A DNA stretch of 64,000 nucleotides. Source: Gammaproteobacteria bacterium (GTDB lineage Bacteria > Pseudomonadota > Gammaproteobacteria > Burkholderiales > Rhodocyclaceae). The position numbers were made by a program, and so were the translations under genes. Below the pieces are notes generated by a model. The model was not told the DNA's origin. It saw only the letters and a list, made by a program, of their open reading frames with translations, and did not search any database. This document shows positions 34,495-43,066 of this stretch, one piece after another; position 1 is the stretch's first letter, and every line of letters begins with the position of its first letter. The stretch is from NCBI GenBank assembly GCA_018824085.1, contig JAHJHI010000034.1:62001-126000 (forward strand). Direction: 5' to 3'.

Positions 34495-34581
34495 TCGGGA
34501 GGGTTTCCCGATGCACGGAAACGGTGCGCGGGCGTTGCTGAGAATTCCCGCCCGGGTGAGACGGCGTATCACTCGGAGTGA
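34495..34581. promoter_or_regulatory. Candidate upstream activator sites
   Basis: Two perfect dyads, TCGGGA-N5-TCCCGA (34495-34511) and TCACT-CGG-AGTGA (34569-34581), lie 85-170 bp upstream of the sigma-54 promoter, the usual distance for an enhancer-binding protein. GTGAGACG is also repeated either side of the second dyad. The rest of the 377-bp region shows nothing else. Confidence 0.4.
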
Positions 34582-34734
34582 GACGAAACCCTTGTCATTC
34601 AGTTACTTGCGGTCGATGTTCTGTTGTGCGGTGCAGCGGAGATTCCACTTGAAGCGAGTCGATGGCGTCTCCTACACTGTCGCGAAAACAGGTCGCCCGA
34701 TCACGGTGCGATGAAAACGGCAGGAGGCCATGCA

Positions 34735-36660
34735 ATGAGGTTCCGGGACGAGTTTTCGCAGCACATGAAACGCGTCGCGATACTGTCGGGCGCGCCGTCC
34801 GGCGAGTGTGCGGTGCTGGGGGACCATCGCCTGGCGGATTCCTGGCGGCGTTCGGTGGAAGTGCATCGCGTCGATCCGGAAGTGCCGGCCGCGCCGCGCA
34901 TTCTCAGTGCGCCGGAAGTGCGCGGGCGCCGTGAACGGCTCGACGCCTTCATGCAGTTCGCCCGCATGGGCGTCGGCAAGCTGCACAGCCAGATCAAGGA
35001 CGCGGGCTACTGCGTGCTGATGACCGACGCCGAGGGCGCTACCGTCGATTTCCGCGGCGAGCCGTCGGCAGATCACGAATTCAAGTCGCGCGGCTTCCGC
35101 GTGGGGGCCTGCTGGTCCGAGAGTGAGGAGGGCACCTGCGGCGTTGGCACCACGCTGGTCGATCGCCTGCCGATACTGGTGCACAAGAGCGAACATTTCC
35201 GCGCCTACAACATCGGCATCACCTGCAGCGCGGCGCCGGTGTTCGGCCCGGAGAACGACGTGGTGGCCGTGCTCAACGCGTCCGCGCTGGCCGCACCCGA
35301 CGACCGCCGCAGCCAGTCGCTGGTGTTCCAGCTGGTCGCGCAGAACGCGCGCTTCATCGAGAACGCCTTCTTCATCGAGAGCAACCGGCACCGCTGGACC
35401 GTGCAGCTGGGCGGGCAGGGGCGCGGACTCGAGCCGGAGCGCTGCTATCTGCTGGCGCTGGATGAACGTGGCTGCATCATGCAGGCCAATTTCCTCGCGC
35501 ACGTCGAACTGCTGGAGCGCGCGGGCCCGCTGCCGGTACCGTTCGAAATGGTGTTCGACCTCACGGCCGATGAACTGCTGTGCGCCACGCACGATCATCC
35601 GGGCATGCCGGTCGGCGTGCGCTGCTCCGCCAACGGCCACTTCCTGTCGGCCGTCGTGCGCGTGCCCGAACAGCGGCGCGTCGCGCGTCGCGTCACGCAA
35701 GGGCACCACGACTTCGGCGCACTCACCGCGCGCGACCCGCGCCTGGCGATCGATATCCAGCGCATCAAGCGCATCGTCAATAGCCGTCTGCCGATACTGC
35801 TGCTGGGCGAGACCGGTTCCGGCAAGGAGGCGTTCGCGCACGCCATCCACGCGCAGAGCGAGCGTTCGGACAAACCCTTTGTGGCGCTGAACTGCGCGGC
35901 CATTCCGGAGAACCTCATCGAGAGCGAGCTGTTCGGCTATCGCGAAGGTGCGTTCACCGGCGCGAAGGCGAAGGGCGAAGTCGGCAAGGTGCAGATGTCC
36001 AGCGGCGGCACGCTGTTCCTGGACGAAATCGGCGACATGCCGCTGCCGCTGCAGACCCGCCTGCTGCGTGTGCTCGCCGAAGGCGAGGTGCTGCGCCTGG
36101 GCGGCACGGAAACGGAGAAGGTCGACCTGAGCGTCATCTGTGCGACGCACCGCGACCTCGAATCCCTGGTGGCAGCCGGCCGCTTCCGGGAGGACCTGTT
36201 CTACCGGCTGAACGCGGCCACCTTCACGCTGCCGCCGCTGCGCGAGCGCAGCGACCGGCGGGAAGTGCTGGGTCAGGTGTTCGACGAGGAGTGCGCGGCG
36301 GCCGGGCGCCGCATCGACATGCCGGACGATCTGGCGGACGAGCTGATGCGCTACGCCTGGCCCGGCAACATCCGCCAGTTGCGCAACGCGTTGCGCTACG
36401 CCGTGGCGGTATGCGAATCCGACTGCATGACGCGCGACCACCTGCCGGACAACATCCTGCGCGCGCTGTCCGGACCGCCGCTGCCCGACGGACCGAAATC
36501 GGAAGAACAAGCGGAGGAGAAGCGCCGCATCATCGACGCGCTGGAGGCGAGCGGCTGGAAGGCCACCGAAGCAGCCACGCGGATCGGCATGCCGCGCGCC
36601 ACCTTCTATCGCCGGCTGGCGCGCTACGGGCTCGGGCGCACGCGTTTCCCCGCGCGCTGA
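34735..36660 (+). CDS. Sigma-54-dependent transcriptional activator (AcoR-like)
   Basis: A 641-residue enhancer-binding protein with an N-terminal GAF-type sensor (about 70-230), AAA+ domain (Walker A GETGSGKE near 357, GAFTGA near 404, Walker B LFLDEIGD) and C-terminal Fis-type helix-turn-helix. It lacks a receiver domain, so it senses a ligand rather than a kinase signal. AGGAGG seven bases before ATG 34735 decides the start. It is divergent from the Rieske/PQQ operon and is the probable activator of its sigma-54 promoter. Its 3' end overlaps the convergent regulator gene by 37 bp. Confidence 0.92.
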   Translation: MRFRDEFSQHMKRVAILSGAPSGECAVLGDHRLADSWRRSVEVHRVDPEVPAAPRILSAPEVRGRRERLDAFMQFARMGVGKLHSQIKDAGYCVLMTDAEGATVDFRGEPSADHEFKSRGFRVGACWSESEEGTCGVGTTLVDRLPILVHKSEHFRAYNIGITCSAAPVFGPENDVVAVLNASALAAPDDRRSQSLVFQLVAQNARFIENAFFIESNRHRWTVQLGGQGRGLEPERCYLLALDERGCIMQANFLAHVELLERAGPLPVPFEMVFDLTADELLCATHDHPGMPVGVRCSANGHFLSAVVRVPEQRRVARRVTQGHHDFGALTARDPRLAIDIQRIKRIVNSRLPILLLGETGSGKEAFAHAIHAQSERSDKPFVALNCAAIPENLIESELFGYREGAFTGAKAKGEVGKVQMSSGGTLFLDEIGDMPLPLQTRLLRVLAEGEVLRLGGTETEKVDLSVICATHRDLESLVAAGRFREDLFYRLNAATFTLPPLRERSDRREVLGQVFDEECAAAGRRIDMPDDLADELMRYAWPGNIRQLRNALRYAVAVCESDCMTRDHLPDNILRALSGPPLPDGPKSEEQAEEKRRIIDALEASGWKATEAATRIGMPRATFYRRLARYGLGRTRFPAR

Positions 36661-37367
36661 GGCACACCGGCCGGGGCGCGCCCGGCCAGCTGTCCGGTCA
36701 CGAAATCGATGTGCGCATACATGCGTTCGCGCGCCAGTTCCGGCGCGCGCGTGCGGATCGCGTCCCACAGGTCGTGATGCTGCTGCCACAGCGCCTGCGC
36801 GACGCTGCGCTCGCCCGTGCGCAGGCCGGCGTGATTCTGCGCAATGTGCTCGCGGTGCATGAGCAGCAGGTTCGATTGCAGATAGCCGAACATGCTGTTG
36901 TGGGCCGCATCCGCGATCGCTGCGTGCAACGCCGAATCCAGCGCCGTTTCGGCGGCTTCGTCCTCGGCCCGCCTGGCGCGCGCGAGCTGGTCGATGAGGG
37001 CGCGCAGCCGCGCGAGGTCCTGCCGCGTTGCGCGCTGCGCGGCCAGCTCGGCCGCCGCCCCTTCCAGCACGCGACGGAATTCCAGCATGTCCGTTCCCAG
37101 ATGCGGGTGCTCGCTGAGCAACTGGCGCCAGGGCGACGCCAGGCCGCCGTGCAGGCGGTCGGTCACGTAGACGCCGCTGCCGGGGCGCGCACTCAGCAGG
37201 CCGCGCGCCACCAGCCGCTGCGTCGCCTCGCGCAGCGTGCCGCGCGAGATGCCGAGCGACGCGGCCAGCAACCTTTCGGCCGGCAGGCGGGAACCGGCCG
37301 GCCAGCTGCCGTCGAGCAGGCGGGATTCGAGCAGGCGGGTGGCGCGATCGGTGGCGCTGGCAGGCAT
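36624..37367 (-). CDS. lldR: GntR/FadR-family regulator, lactate-type (LldR-like)
   Basis: A 247-residue regulator. The winged helix (about 5-70; RLPAERLLAASLGISRGTLR) is followed by an FCD effector domain (about 85-225). It is divergent from lutA-lutC-lutB, and a perfect FadR-type palindrome lies between them, so it most likely represses lactate oxidation until lactate binds. Homology begins at ATG 37367; the frame is open far upstream through lutA. Its last 12 codons are antisense to the end of the sigma-54 activator. Confidence 0.85.
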   Translation of the reverse strand: MPASATDRATRLLESRLLDGSWPAGSRLPAERLLAASLGISRGTLREATQRLVARGLLSARPGSGVYVTDRLHGGLASPWRQLLSEHPHLGTDMLEFRRVLEGAAAELAAQRATRQDLARLRALIDQLARARRAEDEAAETALDSALHAAIADAAHNSMFGYLQSNLLLMHREHIAQNHAGLRTGERSVAQALWQQHHDLWDAIRTRAPELARERMYAHIDFVTGQLAGRAPAGVPQRAGKRVRPSP

Positions 37368-37386
37368 GGCGGGGCAGTCTCCGGTT

Positions 37387-37405
37387 AAATTGGTCGGACC
37401 AATTT
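37387..37405. promoter_or_regulatory. GntR/LldR operator
   Basis: A perfect 19-bp palindrome, AAATTGGTC-G-GACCAATTT, containing the FadR-subfamily TGGT-N3-ACCA core. It lies 20 bp before the regulator start and 67 bp before lutA. Confidence 0.8.
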
Positions 37406-37472
37406 GCGGTGAAGTGTAGCGGCGGCCATCATCGCCGTCCATTGCACCCGCCGGTGCGCCACGGAGAGATTC

Positions 37473-38237
37473 ATGCAGCCGCGACGCCTTACGCCCCGCC
37501 CCGCGCACGTCTACCTGTTCGGTACCTGTCTGGTCGACCTGTTCGTCCCGCAAGCCGGTGTCGACGCGGTGCGACTGCTGGAACGCGAGGGGCTGGTCGT
37601 GCATTTCCCGCCGGCCCAGAGCTGTTGCGGGCAGCCGGCCTACACCAGCGGCAACCCGGACGAAGCGCGCGCCGTGGCGCGCGCCCAGCTCGCGTTGTTC
37701 GAACACGACTGGCCCATCGTCGTGCCGTCCGGTTCGTGCGCCGGCATGATGCGGGAGCACTGGCCCAAGCTGTTCGACGACGAACCCGCCACGCAGGCGC
37801 GCGCACGCGCCGTCGGGGAGCGGGTGCATGAACTGGCGCAGTTCCTGGTCGAGGTCCTGCATGTCGATTACTCGCAGGCCGACGCCAGTCCGGTGACGGT
37901 GGGACTGCACACGTCGTGCAGCGCACGCCGCGAGATGGGCACGCGCGCCCACGGCGTGGCGCTGCTCGCGGCGTTGCCCGGCGTGTCGCTGGAGACGCAC
38001 GCGAACGAATCGGAGTGCTGCGGCTTCGGCGGCGTGTTCTCGCTCAAGCACGCCGACATTTCCGGCGCGATGGTGCGCGACAAGGTGGCGGCGCTGGAAG
38101 GCGTGGCGCCGTGCTTCGTCACCGCCGATTGCGGCTGCCTGCTCAACATCACGCATGCGGCGCAGCATCGGCAGCGCGCGCTCGCTGGCGAGCACATCGC
38201 CACGTTCATCATGCGCCGTCTGGAGGCGGGGGCATGA
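37473..38237 (+). CDS. lutA: Lactate utilisation protein A (Fe-S oxidoreductase subunit)
   Basis: A 254-residue LutA/LldE protein with two cysteine-rich CCG-type repeats (SCCGQPAY near 50 and ECCGFGG near 185). Such domains bind Fe-S centres in the LutABC L-lactate dehydrogenase, which oxidises lactate to pyruvate. GGAGAG precedes the ATG. Its stop overlaps the lutC start (ATGA). Confidence 0.93.
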   Translation: MQPRRLTPRPAHVYLFGTCLVDLFVPQAGVDAVRLLEREGLVVHFPPAQSCCGQPAYTSGNPDEARAVARAQLALFEHDWPIVVPSGSCAGMMREHWPKLFDDEPATQARARAVGERVHELAQFLVEVLHVDYSQADASPVTVGLHTSCSARREMGTRAHGVALLAALPGVSLETHANESECCGFGGVFSLKHADISGAMVRDKVAALEGVAPCFVTADCGCLLNITHAAQHRQRALAGEHIATFIMRRLEAGA

Positions 38238-38917
38238 GCGGCGCACGCGAACGCATCCTCGCGCGGCTGCGCGCCGCCAACGCGCAAGCCGCCGGCACGC
38301 CGCCGGATGTCGCGGCCTACTACGGCGCGCGCGCTGCCGCACTCGGTGCGTCGCCGCGCGAGGTGCGCGTGGCCCGCTTGTGCGAATGCCTGCGCGCGTC
38401 ACGCGCCGACGTGATCGTGTCGCCGCGCGGGGAGTGGACGGCTGCGGCTGTCGCCGCGCTGCGCCGGCGTGGCGTGGGCCGGCTCGCGCATGCGCTGGAC
38501 CCGGCGGCGCGCGCGCTGGTGGCCGCGTTGCCGCCTGACATCGACGCGATTGCATTCCGGGATCCGATCGAGCGCTGGAAGCGGGAAATATTCGAACATT
38601 GCGATGCCGGATTCACGCCTGCGGCCGCAGGTGTCGCGGCAACCGGCGCACTGCTGCTGAACCACGGCCGTGATCTGCCGCGCACGCTGTCGCTGGTGCC
38701 GCCGGTCAGCCTGATTCTGGTCGACGAGAACGACATCTTTGACGATCTGCATTCCGCCGCGAGCGCGCAACGCTGGGCGCACGACATGCCGACCAACCGC
38801 GTGCTGGTGTCCGGGCCGTCGAAGACGGCGGACATCCAGCAGACGCTGGCCTATGGCGCGCACGGGCCGCGCGAACTCGTGGTCATCGTCGTGACCGGCG
38901 GGGAGGGCGCGGCATGA
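38234..38917 (+). CDS. lutC: Lactate utilisation protein C
   Basis: A 227-residue LutC/LldG protein (LUD domain), the third component of the Fe-S lactate oxidase. The C-terminal part has the family pattern (TGALLLNHG.., LILVDENDIF, GPSKTADIQQTL). Both ends overlap neighbours by four bases, showing tight translational coupling within lutA-lutC-lutB. Confidence 0.92.
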   Translation: MSGARERILARLRAANAQAAGTPPDVAAYYGARAAALGASPREVRVARLCECLRASRADVIVSPRGEWTAAAVAALRRRGVGRLAHALDPAARALVAALPPDIDAIAFRDPIERWKREIFEHCDAGFTPAAAGVAATGALLLNHGRDLPRTLSLVPPVSLILVDENDIFDDLHSAASAQRWAHDMPTNRVLVSGPSKTADIQQTLAYGAHGPRELVVIVVTGGEGAA

Positions 38918-40359
38918 GCACGCATCCGGTCGAATTCGTGTCGCCGACGCAGTTTCGCGCGCGTGTCGATGAGGCGCTGCACGACGGCGGCTTGCGCGAG
39001 AACTTCCGCAGCGCGATGCAGTTCCTGCGCGACAAACGGGCAAGCCAGTTTCCCGACGCCGATGAAATGGAAGGGCTGCGCGATGTCGGCGAGGCGGTGC
39101 GCAAGCACGCGCTGGCGCACCTGCCGGCGCTGCTCGAAAAGCTGGAGGCGCAGCTGCGCGCGCGCGGCGTGCATGTGCATTGGGCGGAAACGCCGGATGA
39201 GGCGTGTGCCATCGTGCACGGCATCGCGACGGCCGCCGGTGCGCGGCGCGTGATCAAGGGCAAGTCCATGGTCAGCGAGGAGGTGGAGCTGAATCACTTC
39301 CTGGAGGCGCGCGGCATCGAGTGCCTTGAATCGGACATGGGTGAATACATCGTGCAGCTCGCCGGCGAGCGTCCGTCGCACATCGTCATGCCGGCAATCC
39401 ACAAGACGCGCCGTGACATTGCCGAACTGTTCGCCGAGAAAATCCCGGATTCAACGTATACGGAAGACGTCGACGCGCTCATCCGCACCGGGCGCAACGT
39501 GCTGCGCGACCGCTTCATGCAGGCCGACATCGGCGTGTCGGGTGTCAACTTCGCTGTCGCCGAAACCGGCACGCTGTGGCTCGTGGAGAACGAGGGCAAC
39601 GGGCGGCTGACGACGACGGTGCCCGACATCCACATCGCGATGATGGGCATCGAGAAGGTGGTCGACACGCTTGAGCACGCGATCCCGCTCGCGAGCCTGT
39701 TGCCGCGTTCGGCGACCGGACAGGCAACGACCACCTATTTCAACCTGATCACCGGGCCGCGCCGGGACGGGGAGCAGGACGGTCCGCGCGAGATGCACGT
39801 GGTGCTGCTCGACAACGGCCGCACCCAGGCCTACGCCGACGAGCAGCTGCGCGCCACGCTGCAGTGCATACGCTGCGGCGCGTGCATGAACCATTGCCCG
39901 GTCTATGCGCGGGTTGGCGGTCACGCCTACGGTACGACGTATCCGGGGCCCATCGGTCAGATACTGTCGCCGCACCTGCTCGGGCTGGAGGCGAGCCGCG
40001 ATCTGCCGACGGCCTCCAGCCTGTGCGGTGCCTGCGCCGAAGTGTGTCCGGTACGCATCCCGATTCCCGACCTGCTGATCCGGCTGCGCAATGAAGCGAA
40101 CCGGCAGCCGGATGATGGCGCGGCGCAGCGGCTGATTGGCCAGGGCGCGTCGTTCAGCGTCGGGCAGCGTCTGGTGTGGCGCTTCTGGAGCGGTATCTAT
40201 GCCAGTCCGGCACGCTACCGCCTGTTGCGCTGGGCGGCCACCCGCCTGCGTGTGTTCACGCCGCGCGCGCAACTCGGGTGGACGCAGCACCGGACGCCGC
40301 TCAGGCCGGCGCGACGCAGCCTGCATGACCTGATGCGCGAGCGACGACAGGCCAAGTAG
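38914..40359 (+). CDS. lutB: Lactate utilisation protein B (iron-sulfur subunit)
   Basis: A 481-residue LutB/LldF protein. The LUD domain occupies about 60-300 (GKSMVSEE, ETGTLWLVENEGNGR). Two 4Fe-4S motifs follow, CIRCGACMNHCP near 318 and CGACAEVCP near 371. The C-terminal tail has the usual helical domain. It is the last gene of the lut operon; the order A-C-B differs from the more familiar A-B-C. Confidence 0.94.
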   Translation: MSTHPVEFVSPTQFRARVDEALHDGGLRENFRSAMQFLRDKRASQFPDADEMEGLRDVGEAVRKHALAHLPALLEKLEAQLRARGVHVHWAETPDEACAIVHGIATAAGARRVIKGKSMVSEEVELNHFLEARGIECLESDMGEYIVQLAGERPSHIVMPAIHKTRRDIAELFAEKIPDSTYTEDVDALIRTGRNVLRDRFMQADIGVSGVNFAVAETGTLWLVENEGNGRLTTTVPDIHIAMMGIEKVVDTLEHAIPLASLLPRSATGQATTTYFNLITGPRRDGEQDGPREMHVVLLDNGRTQAYADEQLRATLQCIRCGACMNHCPVYARVGGHAYGTTYPGPIGQILSPHLLGLEASRDLPTASSLCGACAEVCPVRIPIPDLLIRLRNEANRQPDDGAAQRLIGQGASFSVGQRLVWRFWSGIYASPARYRLLRWAATRLRVFTPRAQLGWTQHRTPLRPARRSLHDLMRERRQAK

Positions 40360-40449
40360 GCACCCTGCCCGCTTCGCGGCGCGGACGTCCATCAAGTTTT
40401 GCCGCACGCCGTCGATACCCGGTCAGACCGAAATCTCTCCGTGCTTCCG

Positions 40450-41322
40450 ATGATTCCAGTGCGCAAGACCGATGTGGTGCTGGGCAAGCCCTTGCCCTAT
40501 TCGCTGTTCGACGGCCGCAGCACGCTGCTGCTGCGCGAAGGCGGCGTGGTGCAGTCACAGGATCAGCTCGACGCGCTGGGCGAGCGCGGCCTGTATCGGC
40601 GCCGTCCGCGCGCGTCAGCGCCGGCGCCGGATGAAGCGCCGGTCGCCGACCCGCGCAGCAAGCTGCTGGCACTCGATGACATCAGGCTGCAGGTGGGCGA
40701 CATACTTCAACTCCAGGGTGACGGCGAGGGCCGGACCCGGCATGCGGTGCGCCTGCTCGGCTACGCGCGCGGGCGCAGCGTCATGGTGGCGGCGCCCATG
40801 GTCGATGGCGCCTATGCGCTGGTCAGGCAGGACGCCTCCTTCGTCGTGCGCTGCTTCTCCGGCCGGAGCGTGTATGCCTTCCAGGCCCATGTGCTGAAGA
40901 GCGCCAGCACGCCGTTTCCGTATCTGCACCTGAGCTATCCGAAGCAGGTGCGCGGCATGCAGGTGCGGGACGCACAGCGCGCCGACATCCGGATCGTTGC
41001 GTCGGTGACCGATCCGCACGGGGCCGCCCGCGCGGCGACCCTGCTCGACATCAGCAAGGGCGGCGCCCGCCTGGGCACGCGCAGCGACCTGGGGCAAACC
41101 GGCGACGAGATACGCTGCAAGTTCCGGCTGCGGTTCGACGACATCGACCAGCTGGTGGACCTGAAGGCGGTGCTGCGCTCGGTGAGCGACGCCGGTGGGC
41201 TGGCCGACGATGCCGCAACGACGCACTACGGCATCGAATTCACCGACGTGCAGGAGACGGACCGGCTGGCGCTGACCGCATTTGTCTACCAGCGGCTCAT
41301 CGGGCCGGCGGGCGGCGACTGA
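40450..41322 (+). CDS. PilZ-domain protein, flagellar-brake (YcgR) like
   Basis: A 290-residue protein with an N-terminal YcgR-like domain and a C-terminal PilZ domain. The cyclic di-GMP motifs RDAQR (about 177) and DISKGG (about 203) are intact. It would bind cyclic di-GMP, made for instance by cyclases such as the one at 14.6 kb, and act on motility or pili. The ATG at 40450 is chosen although no clear ribosome site is visible; an in-frame TTG at 40399 is an alternative. It follows lutB by 90 bp but is probably independent. Confidence 0.82.
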   Translation: MIPVRKTDVVLGKPLPYSLFDGRSTLLLREGGVVQSQDQLDALGERGLYRRRPRASAPAPDEAPVADPRSKLLALDDIRLQVGDILQLQGDGEGRTRHAVRLLGYARGRSVMVAAPMVDGAYALVRQDASFVVRCFSGRSVYAFQAHVLKSASTPFPYLHLSYPKQVRGMQVRDAQRADIRIVASVTDPHGAARAATLLDISKGGARLGTRSDLGQTGDEIRCKFRLRFDDIDQLVDLKAVLRSVSDAGGLADDAATTHYGIEFTDVQETDRLALTAFVYQRLIGPAGGD

Positions 41323-41443
41323 GGCGGCCGATGCGCCGTTCGGCTGACGGCGCCTGCCGATTCGCGCCGAAAGCGTGCGGCGATGCGGTATTCGGCGCCT
41401 TCCGGGCGTAACATTCGCGCCGTCCATGCATGGAGCACCCGCC

Positions 41444-41926
41444 GTGAAATGCCCGTTCTGCAGTTCGCCCGACACCCAGGTGGTTGAAACACGCGAAAGC
41501 GACGACGGCGACATCATCCGCCGCCGCCGCCGCTGCGCCGCCTGTGACAAGCGCTTCACGACGTATGAGCGGGTCGACCTGAAGATGCCGCAACTGGTGA
41601 AGAAGGACGGCCGGCGCGCCGATTACGACCGCGACAAGCTGCGCGCAAGCATGCTGCTCGCGCTGCGCAAGCGGCCCGTGACGACGGAGGCGGTCGATCT
41701 CGCGATGGACCGCATCGAGGAGCGCCTGCTGACGATGGGCGTGCGCGAACTGGCGACCGACCGGCTGGGCGAATTCGTGATGCGCGAACTGAAGAAGCTC
41801 GACAAGATCGGCTACATCCGCTTCGCCAGCGTTTACCGGAATTTCGAGGATGTCGACGAATTCTCGGAAGTGGTGCGCGAAGTGACCAAACCACCGCGCA
41901 CGCCGCGCAAGACACCGGGGGGCTGA
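41444..41926 (+). CDS. nrdR: Transcriptional repressor NrdR
   Basis: A 160-residue NrdR, the ATP/dATP-responsive repressor of ribonucleotide reductase genes. The zinc ribbon (CPFC at the N-terminus, CAAC near residue 33) is followed by an ATP-cone (about 49-140). I choose GTG at 41444 because the protein then begins at the universally conserved KCPFC, and GGAG lies upstream. Its TGA is immediately followed by the ribD ATG. Confidence 0.95.
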   Translation: MKCPFCSSPDTQVVETRESDDGDIIRRRRRCAACDKRFTTYERVDLKMPQLVKKDGRRADYDRDKLRASMLLALRKRPVTTEAVDLAMDRIEERLLTMGVRELATDRLGEFVMRELKKLDKIGYIRFASVYRNFEDVDEFSEVVREVTKPPRTPRKTPGG

Positions 41927-43021
41927 ATGGCGGGCGATCACCAGCACATGGCGCGTGCGCTGCGACTGGCGGCACGCGGACTCTGGACGACATCCCCGAA
42001 CCCGCGCGTCGGCTGCGTCGTCGTGCGCGACGGCAAGGTGGTGGGCGAAGGCTGGCATGTGAAGGCCGGCGAGCCGCACGCGGAGGTGCATGCACTGCGT
42101 GCCGCGGGTGAATCGGCGCGCGGTGCGACGGCCTACGTCACGCTCGAGCCGTGCAGCCACCACGGCCGCACGCCGCCGTGTGCCGACGCGCTGATCGCGG
42201 CCGGCGTCGCGCGCGTGGTGACCGCCATGAAGGATCCGAATCCGCTGGTGTCGGGCAACGGGCTGGCGCGGCTTGCCGCAGCCGGCATCGCGACCGAATG
42301 CGGCGTGCTGGAAGCGGATGCGCGCGAACTGAACATCGGATTCGTGTCGCGCATGACGCGCGGCCGTCCGTGGGTGCGGCTGAAAACCGCGTCGACGCTG
42401 GACGGCGTCAGCGCACTGGACAACGGTGTCAGCCAGTGGATCACCGGCCCGGCGGCACGGCGCGACGGCCATCGATGGCGCGCACGCGCCTGTGCGGTGC
42501 TGTCGGGAATCGGTACGGTGCAGCAGGACGATCCGTCGCTGACGGTGCGCGACCTGGCAGCGACGCGCCAGCCGCTGCGCGTCATCGTCGATGCGCGGCT
42601 GGCGCTGTCACCGAAGGCGCGGCTGTTTGCCGATATCGAACGCTCGCCGCTGCTCGTGGTGTGCGCCGACGCCGAAGCGCCCGCCGCGCGGGCCCTGCGC
42701 GACGCCGGCGCCGAACTGCTGGCGTTGCCCAACGACGGCGGCAAGGTTGATCTGCCGGCGCTGATGCAGGCCCTCGGCGCGCGCGGCATCAATGAACTGC
42801 ACGCCGAGTCCGGCCACAAGCTCAACGGCTCGCTGCTGCGTGAAGAATGCGTGGACGAACTGCTGATGTACGTGGCGCCGACCGTGCTCGGGCGCGGCAT
42901 GGGCCTGTTCAACCTTGGTCCGTTCGACACGCTGGCGCAGCGCATGGATGTGGACGTGCGCGACATCCGCGCGGTCGGTCGCGACTGGCGCATCCTCGCG
43001 CGACTGCGACAGCGCCCGTAA
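41927..43021 (+). CDS. ribD: Riboflavin biosynthesis deaminase/reductase
   Basis: A 364-residue bifunctional RibD. The N-terminal zinc deaminase has HAEVHAL and PCSHHGRTPPC; the C-terminal NADPH reductase has the VRLKTASTLDG segment and terminal GRDWR. It performs two successive steps from the GTP-derived pyrimidine to the ribityl uracil intermediate. It directly abuts nrdR, a common proteobacterial pairing. No other rib gene follows. Confidence 0.96.
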   Translation: MAGDHQHMARALRLAARGLWTTSPNPRVGCVVVRDGKVVGEGWHVKAGEPHAEVHALRAAGESARGATAYVTLEPCSHHGRTPPCADALIAAGVARVVTAMKDPNPLVSGNGLARLAAAGIATECGVLEADARELNIGFVSRMTRGRPWVRLKTASTLDGVSALDNGVSQWITGPAARRDGHRWRARACAVLSGIGTVQQDDPSLTVRDLAATRQPLRVIVDARLALSPKARLFADIERSPLLVVCADAEAPAARALRDAGAELLALPNDGGKVDLPALMQALGARGINELHAESGHKLNGSLLREECVDELLMYVAPTVLGRGMGLFNLGPFDTLAQRMDVDVRDIRAVGRDWRILARLRQRP

Positions 43022-43035
43022 TCCGCGTTCCGGAT

Positions 43036-43060
43036 GCCGGGCGGCAGGACGCCGCCCGGC
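43036..43060. terminator. Shared hairpin between convergent ribD and degP
   Basis: Ten perfect pairs, GCCGGGCGGC (43036-43045) and GCCGCCCGGC (43051-43060), fill the 45-bp gap. There is no T tract; a bidirectional 3' end structure is likely. Confidence 0.55.
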
Positions 43061-43066
43061 GGATGT

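Noticed and set aside
34672-36789. A 705-codon frame antisense to the sigma-54 activator
   Set aside because: The activator has complete Walker A, GAFTGA and Fis motifs; the antisense frame has none.
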